Assembly: GCA_015058655.1 (NCBI GenBank)
Contig: SVBX01000029.1
Coordinates: forward strand, 1-39,550
DNA: 39,550 bases
Reading direction: 5' to 3'
DNA from: Pseudoselenomonas ruminantium
GTDB taxonomy: Bacteria; Bacillota; Negativicutes; Selenomonadales; Selenomonadaceae
Shown here: positions 24,037 through 32,205 of the stretch, piece after piece
Numbering within the stretch: position 1 is the stretch's first letter
Layout of the letters: each line of letters starts with the position of its first letter
Notes under the pieces: generated by a model
The model's database searches: none
Told to the model about the DNA's origin: nothing
What the model saw: only the letters and a program-made list of their open reading frames with translations
Position numbers and translations under genes: made by a program

Positions 24037-27000
24037 AAATCTCCTTCAGTTTCTCCCAGTCCGGCAGGCGGGCTGCCTCCCTGATGGCCTTGAGCCTGTC
24101 TGCTTCCCCCGGGGGCAGGCGGTAAGAGGAAATCTCTGCCACCATGTAGCTCAGGCTGTCGAAGTCAAAGCTGGCCACCACTTCGCCCAGGCACTGCCAG
24201 GCCTCCGCCAGTTCTTCCGGGCTGAGGGGCGGCTTCTCGTCCTCACCGACCTCCTCCGGCAGCATGGGCGCAAGGCCCGTGAGAAAGCTGCGGTAGAGAT
24301 CCAGCAGGGGCCCGGTGCCTGCCTTGATTTCCTCCCAGTAGCCGTTGTTGCCCGCGTCCTCCAGGCGGCTGGCCTTCTCGGAAAGCTCGCCTGCCCCTAT
24401 GACCCGGGCACTGCTCTTGAGAGCGTGGACCTTGGTGGTGTAGTTCACCCAGTCCTCCCGCTCGTAGTAGCCCTCTATTTCCCCGGCACCGCCCTCGATG
24501 GCTTCGGCAAAGACCTGCAGGGCATCCAGATAGGCAGGCACGGAGCCGCAGTGAGCCACCCCCGCCACGGGGTCTATGCCCCTGACCTCCTGCAGCCAGT
24601 CCGGCAGCTCCGAGGGTTCCTCCTGGAGGGCCACGCCCTCCGCTACCTGCACCTTGTCCTGGGGCAGGTATTTCCGCAGGACGGCCTCCAGATGCTGGCT
24701 GTCGATGGGCTTGGTAAGGTAATCATCAAAGCCTGCCGCCATGTATTCCTCCCTGGCGCCGCTGACGGCGTTGGCCGTGAGGACGACGACCGGAGTACCG
24801 CAGTTGGGATAGCCGGGTTCCTTCTCCATGTCCCTCATGCTGGAGAGAGTCTCCACCCCGTCTATGCCCGGCATGCGGTGGTCAAGCAGGATGAGATCGT
24901 AGCGCTTTTCCCGTGCCTTTTCCAGGCATTCATAGCCGCTGAGAGCCGTGTCCATCTGCACCCGGGTGGCCTTCAGAAGGCCCTTGGCCACGGTGAGGTT
25001 CATGGCTGTGTCATCCACGATGAGGATCTTCGCCTCAGGGGCGATGAAGCTCTCCCTGTAGGCCTCCCTGTGCTGGATGCAGCTCAGGCAGGCTGCCTCA
25101 TAGTCCCCCATGGGCGCCCAGTCCACCACCTGCTGCTTCACCTTGAAGGAAAAGACAGAGCCCACCCCATACTCGCTTTCCACCTCCAGGCAGCTGCCCA
25201 TGAGTTCCAGCAGCCGCTGGGTGATGTTCATGCCCAGGCCCGTGCCCTCGATGGTGCGGTTCCGCTTCTCCTCGATGCGCTCGAAGGCGTGGAAGAGCTT
25301 CTCTATATCCTCCTGCTTGATGCCTATGCCCGTGTCCTGCACCGCCACGCTGAGACAGATTTCCTGGGGCCCGGTCTTTTCCCAGCCGCAGCGCAGGGTT
25401 ACGCTGCCCTGCTCCGTGTATTTCACCGCATTGGTGAGGATGTTGGTCACCACCTGCCGCAGGCGTATCTCATCACCTTTCAGCACTCCCGGCACATCTT
25501 CTGCGGCATCCACCCTGAATTCCAGGCCCTTCTTCTCCGCCCGCTGGCTGATCATGCTGGCCAGATCGTTGAGAAGGGAACTCACGGCGTATTCCACGGG
25601 GAGGATCTCCATCTTCCCCGCCTCGATCTTGGAAAAATCCAGGATATCGTTGATGAGCCCCAGAAGGGCTGTGCCCGCTGTGCGGATATTCTCCGCATAC
25701 CCGAGGATATTGGCATCCTTGGCCTCCCGGATGATCATTTCATCCATGCCCAGCACCGCATTGATGGGGGTGCGTATCTCATGGCTCATGTTGGACAGGA
25801 ACTGGCTCTTGGCGCGGCTGGCGGCCTCGGCGGCCTCCGCCATGCTCTTCAGCTCCCGGTTGCTCTCCCGCAGTTCCTCCGTCACCGCGTCCAAAAATGC
25901 CGCCATGCGCTCGGACAAGGGGATGACATCCCGCACCGTCCTCTGGCTGCTGGTATCGGCGCAGACCCTCAGCCAGGCCTCACCCTCGCGCAGGCCCACG
26001 GCCACCAAAGCGCTGTTCAGGATGCCACCCTTGCCATGATGGCAGTAAATCTCCGAAGTGCCGTAGTTGCAGATGAGATTGCTGGCAAAACGGCGGTAGG
26101 CATAGGTCTCCAGCTTGGCCTTTTCCTTCAGGAACACAGTGCGGTTGCCGCACATGACCAGATACATGGCCTCGGGAGCAAACCCCCACATATACTCGCT
26201 GGCCACCTCCGTCTCCTGTATCAGATTGTCGTGGACGGCATAAGTGAGGCGTACCTTCTCCCCCTCGTACACATCGCTGCTGAAATAGATTCGCCCCTCA
26301 TTGTCATAGCGGGGCGCCACCCTGCCCATGATGCAGCCGTTGCGCTCGATGGCCAGGGGGAACTCATAGATATTGTAAAGGAAATTCTCGTCCGGGTTCA
26401 CCTTCAGATAGCGGCGAAAAATCTCCGTGGGCCGCATATTGTCAATGCGGGAGATGCAATTATTCCCGCAAGTGCCGGTGATGGTCATTTCCTTGCCCAG
26501 GGGCTTCCAGCCGAAGATGTAGTCCACCTTCACATGCAGTTCCGCACCTATGAAAACCACCAGCAGGATGCCCTGATAGTAGACCTTCTTCCCCACCACA
26601 TACTGCTGGTCGGCATCATTGTACTTGTCGGAAAAAAAGAGATTGCTGAACCTGTTCCTGTCATCAGCGCTGAACTCAAACATGCCCGCCGTAGCGCCGA
26701 AGAAAGGCACCTCCTCATTGCGGCTGGACACACATGAGACAAATTTGTGGAAATCCGTAGACAGCCCCGCACTGTAGATGCCCACAGCCTTCGCCATAGG
26801 CAGATGGCTGATCCTCTCCCCGATGGTCTTGCCCGCTTCTTCATAGCATTCGGGAGGCCCCAGATACTCCATCAGCTTCACGCGGCTGCGCTGCAGGAAA
26901 GTGATGTTCATGCGCAGCATGGACTCCAGATCCTCGTTGACATAGAGAGTTTCCGTCATGCCCGTCACCACGGCCTCTGGCATGACTTCGGCTATGGCCT

Positions 27001-27175
27001 CCCGGGTCTTCCGGGCGGTATCCGCGCTGAGCAGGCGGAAGATCAGGTGGATATAGATGGCGCTGTCCTGCCTCTGTTCCGACTCCTTCTTTTTCCTGCG
27101 AAGGCGCTTCTTCACAGACTCGATAAAATCCGCCCTATCGCTTTCCCAATATATCTTTTGACATTCCTGCAACAT
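24020..27175 (-). CDS. Cytosolic FIST-domain hybrid histidine kinase (kinase B)
   Basis: This 1051-residue paralogue of kinase A has the same order of domains: FIST_N (about 30-230, VGIYSAGLSTDFHKFVS, FFGATAGMFEFS), FIST_C, HisKA (His 465 in SHEIRTP), HATPase (TNILTNAVKY, DTGIGIK, GTGLGM), receiver (Asp 765 in LILLDHRMP) and HPt (His 917 in KVHALKS). The two are very similar throughout, most strongly in the kinase core, and differ most near the receiver-HPt linker and the start of the FIST region. The C-terminal RVD and stop lie inside a MITE inserted at the end of the gene, where kinase A ends in ILGN; the change is small and should not affect HPt. No membrane helices. The twin-receiver gene follows 299 bases downstream. 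Confidence 0.95.
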   Translation of the reverse strand: MLQECQKIYWESDRADFIESVKKRLRRKKKESEQRQDSAIYIHLIFRLLSADTARKTREAIAEVMPEAVVTGMTETLYVNEDLESMLRMNITFLQRSRVKLMEYLGPPECYEEAGKTIGERISHLPMAKAVGIYSAGLSTDFHKFVSCVSSRNEEVPFFGATAGMFEFSADDRNRFSNLFFSDKYNDADQQYVVGKKVYYQGILLVVFIGAELHVKVDYIFGWKPLGKEMTITGTCGNNCISRIDNMRPTEIFRRYLKVNPDENFLYNIYEFPLAIERNGCIMGRVAPRYDNEGRIYFSSDVYEGEKVRLTYAVHDNLIQETEVASEYMWGFAPEAMYLVMCGNRTVFLKEKAKLETYAYRRFASNLICNYGTSEIYCHHGKGGILNSALVAVGLREGEAWLRVCADTSSQRTVRDVIPLSERMAAFLDAVTEELRESNRELKSMAEAAEAASRAKSQFLSNMSHEIRTPINAVLGMDEMIIREAKDANILGYAENIRTAGTALLGLINDILDFSKIEAGKMEILPVEYAVSSLLNDLASMISQRAEKKGLEFRVDAAEDVPGVLKGDEIRLRQVVTNILTNAVKYTEQGSVTLRCGWEKTGPQEICLSVAVQDTGIGIKQEDIEKLFHAFERIEEKRNRTIEGTGLGMNITQRLLELMGSCLEVESEYGVGSVFSFKVKQQVVDWAPMGDYEAACLSCIQHREAYRESFIAPEAKILIVDDTAMNLTVAKGLLKATRVQMDTALSGYECLEKAREKRYDLILLDHRMPGIDGVETLSSMRDMEKEPGYPNCGTPVVVLTANAVSGAREEYMAAGFDDYLTKPIDSQHLEAVLRKYLPQDKVQVAEGVALQEEPSELPDWLQEVRGIDPVAGVAHCGSVPAYLDALQVFAEAIEGGAGEIEGYYEREDWVNYTTKVHALKSSARVIGAGELSEKASRLEDAGNNGYWEEIKAGTGPLLDLYRSFLTGLAPMLPEEVGEDEKPPLSPEELAEAWQCLGEVVASFDFDSLSYMVAEISSYRLPPGEADRLKAIREAARLPDWEKLKEILGRVD

Positions 27176-27224
27176 GGAAAATCCCTCCGATAGGCCATAA
27201 TCAAATTCATTGAATGTTCCTTAG

Positions 27225-27258
27225 AAAAAAGGCTGTCATATGAAAACATACAACAGCC
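27225..27258 (-). terminator. Terminator of the PHP gene
   Basis: On the minus strand GGCTGTTGTATG, loop TTTT, CATATGACAGCC is followed by six T. It lies about 95 bases after the PHP stop and before kinase B. Confidence 0.75.
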
Positions 27259-27353
27259 CACCACTTCAAGTCATGATGCCAATATCCCATTTCCTTGCGT
27301 CATTCGCCACGAAAGCGCCAAATTCCTGCTGCCAGATGAAATTCTCCTGCCAC

Positions 27354-28073
27354 TTACGCCCCGATGAATTCCTTGAACTTATCCGGCGAAGAATTGATGA
27401 CCAGCTCCTCCGGGAAACCGTACTGCTCTATCAGTTCCATAGCGCAGGCATGATTGCCCACATCGAACTCGATATGGGCATCGCTCCCCATGATCATCAT
27501 GGCGCCGTGGCGTTTGGCGGCCGCCATGAGCTGCCCTGCCAGTTCCCTTGAGCCCTTGCGGGAACCGCCGGGGGCGTAGGAACTGTTGTTCAGCTCCAGG
27601 AGCACATGGTTCTCTGCCGCAGCCTTGGCGATGGCGTCGAAGTCCACCGGGTACTTGGGATTGTCCGGGTGGCCGATGATCTTCACCTTGGGATTCCTCA
27701 TGGCTCCCAGGATGGCGGCGGTGTTCTGCTCCTTGGTGCCGGGCCGAATGCAGGGGTCGTGGAGGCTGGCCACGGCGTAATCCAAGCGGGAGAGGAAATC
27801 CTCCCGCAGGTCAGTGGAGCCGCTGTAGTCGATGATATTCAGCTCCGCCCCCATCACCAGATCGATGCCGTAGCCCTTGGCAGCTTCCCTGGGTATGACC
27901 TTGAAATTGCAGAAATAGAAATCCCCGAAGCAGTCCGGCATATGGGGCGTATGGTCAGCAATGCCCAGGAGCTTCAGCCCCTTGCCCTTGGCTGCCTCCG
28001 CCATTTCGCGGATGGTGCTGTAAGCGTGGACACTGGCGATGGTGTGGGTATGGACATCCAATAAGTCTAACAT
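27354..28073 (-). CDS. PHP-domain phosphoesterase, YcdX-like
   Basis: The 239-residue product has the metal-binding blocks of the PHP superfamily: DVHTHTIAS, GIADHTPHMP, a Glu in MGAELNI, SLHDP, IIGHPDNP and GSDAHIEFDVG, giving the His/Asp/Glu set for a trinuclear metal centre. It is closest in style to YcdX-type stand-alone phosphatases rather than to polymerase-linked PHP domains. Substrate unknown. The start at 28073 has AAGGA eight bases upstream and places HTHT near the N terminus; an ATG 24 bases earlier is less well placed. It should be a soluble cytosolic enzyme. Confidence 0.9.
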   Translation of the reverse strand: MLDLLDVHTHTIASVHAYSTIREMAEAAKGKGLKLLGIADHTPHMPDCFGDFYFCNFKVIPREAAKGYGIDLVMGAELNIIDYSGSTDLREDFLSRLDYAVASLHDPCIRPGTKEQNTAAILGAMRNPKVKIIGHPDNPKYPVDFDAIAKAAAENHVLLELNNSSYAPGGSRKGSRELAGQLMAAAKRHGAMMIMGSDAHIEFDVGNHACAMELIEQYGFPEELVINSSPDKFKEFIGA

Positions 28074-28138
28074 TTGCTTATTCCTTCCTTCTCTCATTCT
28101 TCCCCTCTATCATACCCCCACCAGATGAACTTTGCCAG

Positions 28139-28186
28139 CAAAAAAGAAAACACCCGGCGCTTGCCCTGCAGGCTCGTCGGGTGCTA
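28139..28186 (-). terminator. Terminator of the YvyF-like gene
   Basis: ACCCGGCG / CGTCGGGT with an inner GCCTGCAGGGC stem is followed by TTTTCTTTTTT on the minus strand, 24 bases after the stop codon. Confidence 0.8.
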
Positions 28187-28209
28187 ATGCACGAATCCAT
28201 CGGAAGAGG

Positions 28210-28740
28210 CTAAAATCGATCCCCCCTGCTGTAGAAGCCGCCGCCGTTCTCGCGCCGCTTCTGCTTCCAGCGGTCAGTTCTGAGCAAGGGCTGGCCATTG
28301 CTGTCCAGGTACTTGTTGTAGGTCTTGGACAGGAACTTGCTGTCGGCCTCACGCCTGCCGCCTTCGTCTTTACTGCCGCCACGCAGGTTGTCCGTGAGGC
28401 GGCGGGCAGCGAGGTCAGCCCGTTTCTTGGCAAAGCTGGCTATGCAGGCCTTGCAGTAAAGGCCTTCATTGATAGGCTTGCCACAGCCCTTGCAAGGATG
28501 GGAAAAAGCCGCCCGGCGCTTGCCCAGGAAGCCCTCCTTGGTCATGCGGGTGATAACTTTGGCAGAAAGGCCTGTAGCCTTGGCAATAGCCATCATGTCA
28601 GCTCCGGGATTTTCATTGAGGAAATCCCTCACCTTCTGACGCTCCACTTCCTGCTTCTCCTTGCAGACAGGACAGCATCCATCCCCATAATCCACATATA
28701 CCTTCTGGCAATATGAACAATTCTTCAGCTTGCCCCCCAT
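28210..28740 (-). CDS. Zinc-finger/helix-turn-helix protein, YvyF (flagellar operon) type
   Basis: The 176-residue product begins with a zinc-ribbon-like CSYCQKVYVDYGDGCCPVC, followed by a MerR-like short helix-turn-helix (MMAIAKATGLSAKVITRMTKEGFL), the order seen in YvyF/FlgA-region proteins of Firmicute flagellar operons. A second cysteine cluster, CKGCGKPINEGLYCKAC, comes next, then a basic, disordered-looking tail rich in R, K and G. It may regulate or assist flagellar gene expression, but no flagellar gene is adjacent. The start at 28740 has AAGGGGG about eight bases upstream. Closed by its own terminator, it appears monocistronic. Confidence 0.75.
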   Translation of the reverse strand: MGGKLKNCSYCQKVYVDYGDGCCPVCKEKQEVERQKVRDFLNENPGADMMAIAKATGLSAKVITRMTKEGFLGKRRAAFSHPCKGCGKPINEGLYCKACIASFAKKRADLAARRLTDNLRGGSKDEGGRREADSKFLSKTYNKYLDSNGQPLLRTDRWKQKRRENGGGFYSRGDRF

Positions 28741-28825
28741 GGCAACCGCCCCCTTCGCTGACACACCTTGTCATTGCTTCATAACTTCGACAAGATGGAG
28801 GCTATATCCTGCCCTCTGGCTAAAA

Positions 28826-29779
28826 TTACCTCAGCAGGAAAAACAGCAAGGGGAACACTGCTACCAGATAGAGGAAAGTGGTAAAGACAAAGGAGCACAC
28901 CGCCAGGTCCGTCCGCAGCTGATAGAGCTTCGAGGCCAGCACCGCATTGATGGCGGTAGGCGCCGTGGCCAGGATGATGAAAGTGTTCAGGAGCACCGGG
29001 TCGCGGAATACCAGGCGGCTGGAAAAGAAGACAAAAGCAGGCACCAGGAAGAACCTGATGGCACAGAGGTCGAGGGTGTATTTCAGGTAATGCTTGGCCC
29101 GGCCAAAATCAATCAGGAAACCCACGGGCAGCATGGCCGTCCAGGCGCCGATATGCACCAGGCTCTGGAAGAAGGGTGCCAGCTCCGGGGGGCGCTCCAC
29201 CCCCAGCCCTTGCAGGGCGAGGCCCGCCACCATGCCCAGCAGGGATAGCTGGTTCCAGGAGAAAAACATCTTGACGAAGCTGTGCAGGCGGCTGCCCTGA
29301 CGGATGGGCAGCCGGTGCTGCTTCAGGTAAAAATAATGGGCCATGGGGAACACCAGCAGCACCAGCATGACATTCTGGCAGGTGCCCAGCAGCTGGGCAT
29401 AGGCAAAGCCTGTCTCATTGTAGAGGATGAAAGCGCAGACCCCGCCCAGGGTGCCGATATTGGCCAGCATGGCGCTGGCAATGTAGGAGCCCCGCACCAA
29501 AAGGTTCTTGAATCGCCGCCCCAAGGCCACCCCCACAGCCCCCGGGAAGAGTATGAACAAGGAGCCATAAAGGGGAATCAGGGCCAAATCCCAGGACAGG
29601 GGCAGCACCCAGAAGGACAGCAGGGACAAGGTGGTATACACCAGGCGCACATTGACCTTGATAAGCCGGTTGATATTCTTTTCCGAAACCAGCTTCCTTT
29701 CCTTCAATAAATAACCCACCGCCAAAGGGGCAATGAGGTCCGTCAGCACATATATGAGCCGCAGGGCAGAATCATCCAA
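28826..29779 (-). CDS. AEC-family transporter (auxin efflux carrier type)
   Basis: The 317-residue product has about ten hydrophobic segments and the AEC family pattern: an N-terminal LTDLIAPLAVGYLLKER, a middle break around residue 150, and a second half containing GAWTAMLPVGFLIDFGRA and VLLNTFIILATAPTAINAVLA, which resembles the family's conserved TA-rich segment. Bacterial members export or import small carboxylates such as malate; the substrate here is unknown. The ATG at 29779 has only a weak GAAGTGA upstream. Its stop is about 85 bases before the YvyF-like gene, and the anchored protein gene ends 35 bases upstream on the same strand, so these may share a transcript. Confidence 0.9.
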   Translation of the reverse strand: MDDSALRLIYVLTDLIAPLAVGYLLKERKLVSEKNINRLIKVNVRLVYTTLSLLSFWVLPLSWDLALIPLYGSLFILFPGAVGVALGRRFKNLLVRGSYIASAMLANIGTLGGVCAFILYNETGFAYAQLLGTCQNVMLVLLVFPMAHYFYLKQHRLPIRQGSRLHSFVKMFFSWNQLSLLGMVAGLALQGLGVERPPELAPFFQSLVHIGAWTAMLPVGFLIDFGRAKHYLKYTLDLCAIRFFLVPAFVFFSSRLVFRDPVLLNTFIILATAPTAINAVLASKLYQLRTDLAVCSFVFTTFLYLVAVFPLLFFLLR

Positions 29780-29813
29780 AGTATCACTTCTTTCTCAAAG
29801 GCGACGGCAAGAA

Positions 29814-30611
29814 TCAGTCCTCTGCTCTGTCTGCCTGCTGACCCATGGTCAGGTCGTAGAGTTCCACCATATCCTTGATATGCCGATAGGCTTCCCCGGA
29901 GAACTCGGCAGTAACGCTCTTGCCGCCCTCCTGGTAGTAGGTGATGGTGCCATAGCCTGCGGCAATCACGCCCCGCAGGGCTGCCAGCCAGCTCTCATCT
30001 ACCACGCCCGTGTAGCGCTCCGAAAGCCACTCCGCATCGGGAGCCAGGGCCTTCTGGCGCTTCTGGGGATCCAGGGTGAATTCATAGTGCTGTCCCCCGG
30101 CCTTGATTACGGCGTGGTCACCGAAAATCCAAGCGGTGCCTTGGCCGTCCTGGATATTGTAGTAGTAGTAAAGCTCATACTGCAAGCGGCAGCCCCGCCG
30201 CCCCTCTGCCAGGCTGGGATTCAGGTAAAGCCCTGAGTCGGGCCGGGCAGGCTTGGGATAGCTGTGAAGGGTCACGGTACCGTTCTTGCTCGTTTCCATG
30301 CCAGCAGTAAGCCTTGCTATATCAATGTCACGGTGGGCAATGCGCGCCTTGGCCTGCTGCTTTTCGGCGGCCTTCTTCTTAGCCTCCTCGGCAGCCGTGG
30401 CAGCAGTCTCAGCCTTCGCCTTCGCCTCCTCCGCCTTGCGGGCCGCTTCTTCCGGGCTTCCCCCCGACGGCCCCGGCGGCGGCTGCCCCCCTGCCTCGAC
30501 CTCGGCGGGAGGGGGCGCCATCATGGTGTAGTAATAGTAGGCAGCGCCGCCTGCGATGCAGACTGTGATATAGGTCATAAGCGCAGTCATCAGTATTTTC
30601 GTATTGCTCAT
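29814..30611 (-). CDS. Membrane-anchored protein with TolA-like coiled coil, unknown function
   Basis: The 265-residue product starts with a single N-terminal membrane anchor (about 5-30, with an unusual YYYY run), then a Pro/Gly-rich spacer, then an Ala/Glu/Lys coiled coil of about 40 residues (EEAKAKAETAATAAEEA), and a globular C-terminal domain of about 150 residues with QYELYYYYNIQDGQGTAWIFG. The layout recalls TolA/TonB-like periplasm-spanning proteins, but I do not recognise the C-terminal domain. An outward-facing protein fixed to the cytoplasmic membrane is likely. GGAGG lies seven bases before the ATG. It precedes the AEC transporter gene. Confidence 0.75.
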   Translation of the reverse strand: MSNTKILMTALMTYITVCIAGGAAYYYYTMMAPPPAEVEAGGQPPPGPSGGSPEEAARKAEEAKAKAETAATAAEEAKKKAAEKQQAKARIAHRDIDIARLTAGMETSKNGTVTLHSYPKPARPDSGLYLNPSLAEGRRGCRLQYELYYYYNIQDGQGTAWIFGDHAVIKAGGQHYEFTLDPQKRQKALAPDAEWLSERYTGVVDESWLAALRGVIAAGYGTITYYQEGGKSVTAEFSGEAYRHIKDMVELYDLTMGQQADRAED

Positions 30612-30691
30612 GATATCCCCCTCCTTTCCCTGACTGCCCTCTCATCCAGCTTCGCTATTCCCTTTTCCTCAGGGGGAAGGCTATGCAGCCC

Positions 30692-31120
30692 TCAGTTCAG
30701 CTCGGAAGTGCAGTGCGGGCAACGGGTGGCTTCCTCGGGAATCTCCGTCTTGCAGAAAGGGCAGAGATGGGGAGCGGGAGCCTCTTCCTTCTTGGGCATG
30801 AGCTTGTTCACCTGGCGAATCAGCATGAAGATGGCGAAGGCCACGATGAGGAAATCCACCACGGAGTTCAAAAAAGCGCCATAGGCGATAACCGGCAAAC
30901 CTGCATCCTTCGCCTCAGCCAAAGTGGCAGCAGGAGTGGAAGACAGGTTGATAAAGAGGTTGGAAAAGTCAACTTTTCCCAAAAGGAGTCCCAAGGGCGG
31001 CATGAGAATGTCATTGACAAAGGAAGTGACAATCTTGCCAAAGGCTGCGCCGATGATGATACCGATGGCCATATCCAGCACATTGCCCCGCATAATAAAT
31101 TTCTTGAATTCTTCAATCAT
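30692..31120 (-). CDS. mscL: Large-conductance mechanosensitive channel MscL with zinc-ribbon tail
   Basis: MscL opens a wide pore under membrane tension and releases solutes on hypo-osmotic shock. The 142-residue product has the N-terminal [20 protein letters not shown] amphipathic helix and first transmembrane helix, the [16 protein letters not shown] periplasmic entry and the second helix ([19 protein letters not shown]). The C-terminal bundle helix is followed by a zinc ribbon, CPFC then 12 residues later CPHC, instead of the usual charged tail. GGGAGG precedes the ATG. A promoter (TGGAAA-N17-TACAAT) lies at 31171-31199. Confidence 0.96.
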   Translation of the reverse strand: MIEEFKKFIMRGNVLDMAIGIIIGAAFGKIVTSFVNDILMPPLGLLLGKVDFSNLFINLSSTPAATLAEAKDAGLPVIAYGAFLNSVVDFLIVAFAIFMLIRQVNKLMPKKEEAPAPHLCPFCKTEIPEEATRCPHCTSELN

Positions 31121-31170
31121 GGATAACTACCTCCCAAAATGATAAATCAAAATAACTGCTGACACTCCAC

Positions 31171-31199
31171 ATTGTAACAAATCTTTCAGATTTTTTCCA
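31171..31199 (-). promoter_or_regulatory. Putative mscL promoter
   Basis: TGGAAA (31199-31194), 17 bases, TACAAT (31176-31171) on the minus strand; each box matches the consensus at four or five positions. The predicted leader is about 45 nt. Confidence 0.55.
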
Positions 31200-31232
31200 G
31201 CATTCTTCCTGCATACACAGGAGCGTTATCAT

Positions 31233-31260
31233 TTGACATAAACACCTGATGTGCTAGAAT
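31233..31260 (+). promoter_or_regulatory. Promoter of the orphan Rpn C-terminal gene
   Basis: TTGACA (31233-31238) with a 16-base spacer and TAGAAT (31255-31260), about 30 bases before the TTG start. Confidence 0.65.
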
Positions 31261-31295
31261 AACTGTAAGAATATTTCACGAAAGGAAGCTCCCCC

Positions 31296-31784
31296 TTGTC
31301 CGAAATAAACCTTTTCGAGATTGCCTGGCTGTCAGATGAGCAGCTGGCCATGTTCAAAAGCGACTTTCGCATCGTGGCCGACTACTTCGTGCAAATGAGA
31401 AAGAATAAGAACTACCAGCCTTCCAAAGACACCATGAATCATGTGCATGAAGTATTGCAACTGATGAGCGTTGTGACAGATGACAGCAGATTTGAAGAAG
31501 CTCAGAACTATGTAAAAAGGAGCGGAAGCAATATGTGTGAAGTGTTGGATGCTATAGAAAACAGAGGTATTGAAAAAGGTATTGCAAAGGGTATCGAAAA
31601 GGGTATCGAAAAAGGCAGCGAAAAGCGGCAGTTTACCACTGTCACAAAAACCCTCTCCAGGTACATCCGCCGTAGTCTCCCCATCGATGCCCAAGTCCTG
31701 GAGGACATTGCTGAGGACAATGAGCTGACCGTTGAGAAGGTTCGCTCCATCGCCAAGGAAAACGGCATTTCCCTTTCCTGCTAA
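31296..31784 (+). CDS. Orphan C-terminal domain of an Rpn-family (PD-(D/E)XK) protein
   Basis: The 162-residue product corresponds to the C-terminal half of Rpn-family nucleases/putative transposases: ISEE-like WLSDEQLAMFKSDFRIVADYF, KHV-like NHVHEVLQLMSVV, then EVLDAIENRG and the typical GIEKG repeats (here five in tandem). The N-terminal PD-(D/E)XK nuclease domain is absent: an in-frame TAA lies 28 bases upstream of the TTG start. The TTG has AAGGAAG upstream, and a good promoter and a strong terminator flank the gene, so it appears to be an expressed unit rather than a random fragment. In E. coli, C-terminal Rpn products made from internal starts act as antitoxins of the full nuclease (known biology); such a role here is inference. 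A decayed remnant is the alternative. Confidence 0.75.
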   Translation: MSEINLFEIAWLSDEQLAMFKSDFRIVADYFVQMRKNKNYQPSKDTMNHVHEVLQLMSVVTDDSRFEEAQNYVKRSGSNMCEVLDAIENRGIEKGIAKGIEKGIEKGSEKRQFTTVTKTLSRYIRRSLPIDAQVLEDIAEDNELTVEKVRSIAKENGISLSC

Positions 31785-31817
31785 GGAATAGCCTGGTTTG
31801 ATTTGCACACGGAAAAA

Positions 31818-31858
31818 TAAGCATCGCAGAGGAAAAATCTCTCCTGCGATGCTTTTCT
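31818..31858 (+). terminator. Terminator of the orphan Rpn-domain gene
   Basis: AAGCATCGCAG / CTGCGATGCTT with TTTTCTTT after it, about 35 bases after the stop codon. Confidence 0.8.
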
Positions 31859-32124
31859 TTATGGTATACTTTAATATATTCAAAATTTAGAAAGTCTTCC
31901 ATCCAAGCCGCAAGCACCAAGAAATGCTACATCCACTTCCAATTGGAGGCTGGAAGGACGCCCCCCAATATTTCAACACCTGCCACAACTGCGCGTAAAA
32001 TCAGCGCCATGAGCACAGCTACAAAGATTTCGGAGCTTGCCCCCCTGGCACAGGGGACAGAGAGCGCGCTGTAACGCACCCGTTGCATTACAGCGGTATC
32101 AAAGGGATTATTGACAGGGTGCGG
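31859..32124. other. Intergenic stretch without a supported gene
   Basis: Between the terminator at 31858 and the repeats at 32125 I see only short open frames. A minus-strand frame (31927-32127) has a hydrophobic patch and a plus-strand frame of 21 codons begins near 32010, but neither has a convincing ribosome site. The plus frame that ends at the TGA overlapping the ATG at 32206 is open through this stretch and may be a gene remnant. Confidence 0.5.
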
Positions 32125-32193
32125 CAAAGTGACATTTCAAAGTGACACTAAGAATGTCACTTCGGATGTCACTTTGAATGTCACTTTGAATCA
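32125..32193 (+). repeat. 12-bp tandem/inverted repeats in the leader of the AlbA_2 gene
   Basis: ATGTCACTTTGA-type 12-mers are repeated in tandem (32155-32189) and preceded by inverted copies (CAAAGTGACAT), so the segment can fold into a hairpin. A 32-bp piece (32155-32186) is identical to 33333-33364 inside the gene. The repeats end just before the Shine-Dalgarno site. Confidence 0.85.
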
Positions 32194-32205
32194 AAGGAGA
32201 CATTT

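Noticed and set aside
31927..32127. Minus-strand 66-codon frame with a hydrophobic stretch, possible second small toxin
   Set aside because: No ribosome site at a usable start, no terminator, no direct repeats and no convergent promoter, unlike the locus at 8.5 kb.
32110..32140. TTGACA at 32111 as promoter of the AlbA_2 gene
   Set aside because: No acceptable -10 box is found 16 to 18 bases downstream.
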